Below the pieces are notes generated by a model. The model was not told where the DNA came from. It searched no databases and saw only the letters and a list, made by a program, of their open reading frames with translations. Shown one piece after another: positions 63,255 to 64,000 of a DNA stretch of 64,000 nt (within the stretch, counting starts at the first letter, position 1; each line of letters opens with the position of its first letter). Both the position numbers and the translations under genes were made by a program. Source of the stretch: Zea mays. Its lineage: Eukaryota > Streptophyta > Magnoliopsida > Poales > Poaceae. Location of the stretch: NCBI RefSeq assembly GCF_902167145.1, contig NC_050097.1, positions 140,145,982-140,209,981 of the forward strand, read 5' to 3'.

Positions 63255-64000
63255 TGAAAGTCGCCTAGAGGGGGGTGAATAGGCGGAAACGGAAATTTAC
63301 AAACTTTAAGCACAACTACAAGCCAGGGTTAGCGTTAGAAATAAAGCCGAGTCCGAAAGAGAGGGTGAAAAACAAATCAAGGCAAATGAAGCGGATGACA
63401 CGGTGATTTGTTTTACCGAGGTTCGGTTCTTGCAAACCTAGTCCTCGTTGAGGTGGTCACAAAGACCAGGTCTCTTTCAACCCTTTCCCTCTCTAAAACG
63501 GTCACCTAGACCGAGTGAGCTTTCTCCTTAATCAAACGGGTCACTTAGATCCCTCACAAGGACCACCACAACTTGGTGTCTCTTGCTTTGATTACAAGTG
63601 TCTTGAGAACAAGAAAGAGTAAGAAGAAAGCGATCCAAGCGACAAGAACTCAAATGAACACGAAAATCTCTCTCACAAGTCACTAAGTGTTTGGAGTGAT
63701 TTTGGACTTTGGAGAGGATTTGATCTCTTGTTTGTGTCTTGGAGTGAATGCACTAGCTCTTGTATTGAATGTGAAGTCTGAAAAACTTGGATGCTTGAAG
63801 TGGTGGTGGTTGGGGGGTATTTATGGCCCCAACCACCAAACCAACCGTTGGGGAGGCTGTTTGTCGATGGGCGCACCAGACAGTCCGGTGCGCCACCGGA
63901 CACTATCCGGTGCACCAGCCACGTCACCCAACTGTTAGGGTTTTGACGGTTTCGACCGTTGGAGCTCTGACAGCTTGGGGCATCGGACATGCACTATTCA
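63255..64000 (-). repeat. 5' LTR of the older Opie-like element, partial
   Basis: Colinear with 55316 onward and cut by the window end. The primer site TTGGTATCAAAGCC lies just inside it on the minus strand. Confidence 0.9.

Larger units (their letters stand above)
55316..64000 (-). mobile_element. Older Opie-like Sirevirus, inactivated, runs off the window
   Basis: 3' LTR 55316-56476 (1161 bp), polypurine tract, decayed pol (57321-60558), decayed gag (60572-63209), primer site (about 63240-63254) and the first 746 bp of the 5' LTR (63255-64000). The left flank CCACC (55311-55315) is the expected target duplication. The first ~235 bp of the two LTRs differ at about nine positions, near 4%, so it is much older than the element at 20164-29677 and lacks working genes. 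Confidence 0.92.

Overview
This is plant nuclear DNA, almost certainly from maize (Zea) or a very close relative. It is one small gene island inside a dense nest of LTR retrotransposons, with Sirevirus (Opie/Ji-type Ty1-copia) and Tat-lineage (Huck-type Ty3-gypsy) elements inserted into one another. The only host gene is a seven-exon calcium-dependent protein kinase (CDPK) at 12223-15848 on the + strand, 510 codons long with consistent splice sites and phases. Family names given to the repeats (Ji, Opie, Huck, xilon-diguus) are my recognition of terminal sequences and were not checked against a database.

Layout from left to right. (1) 1-4974: 3' part of a Ji-like Sirevirus (+) with an open pol frame and its 3' LTR. 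(2) 4975-8723: 3' part of a gypsy element (+) with a 215-bp tandem array, an antisense ORF remnant and a 3' LTR; the Ji-like element sits inside it. (3) 8724-10907: 3' part of another gypsy element, also with a broken antisense ORF, ending in a 707-bp LTR. (4) 10908-17449: the gene island. It holds a foldback MITE just upstream of a candidate TATA box, the CDPK gene, a tandem duplication copying an exon end with its splice donor, an RTE-type LINE fragment with a 16-bp target-site duplication in intron 4, and MITEs downstream. (5) 17450-18990: LTR-element debris. (6) 18991-42330: a Huck-like gypsy element (+) with decayed gag-pol. Its 5' LTR is split by a complete Opie-like Sirevirus (20164-29677, - strand) with a perfect 5-bp target-site duplication, intact gag and pol frames, and LTRs that differ at only two bases. 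(7) 42331-45115: two truncated copia pieces. (8) 45116-55315: 5' end of a gypsy element of the same type as (3), interrupted by a large-LTR element with a tiny non-coding interior (45994-54598, - strand). (9) 55316-64000: an older, inactivated Opie-like Sirevirus (- strand) that runs off the window.

The retroelements follow the usual logic: LTR promoter, tRNA primer site, gag-pol, polypurine tract, LTR. Only the 20164-29677 element looks potentially competent. I found no evidence of a wholly new gene system. The points most worth a second look are the duplicated splice donor in the CDPK gene, the gag/pol junction of the Sireviruses (two stops in different frames plus a conserved splice-acceptor-like sequence), the very young Opie-like insertion, the antisense ORFs of two gypsy elements, and the palindrome-rich copia LTRs.
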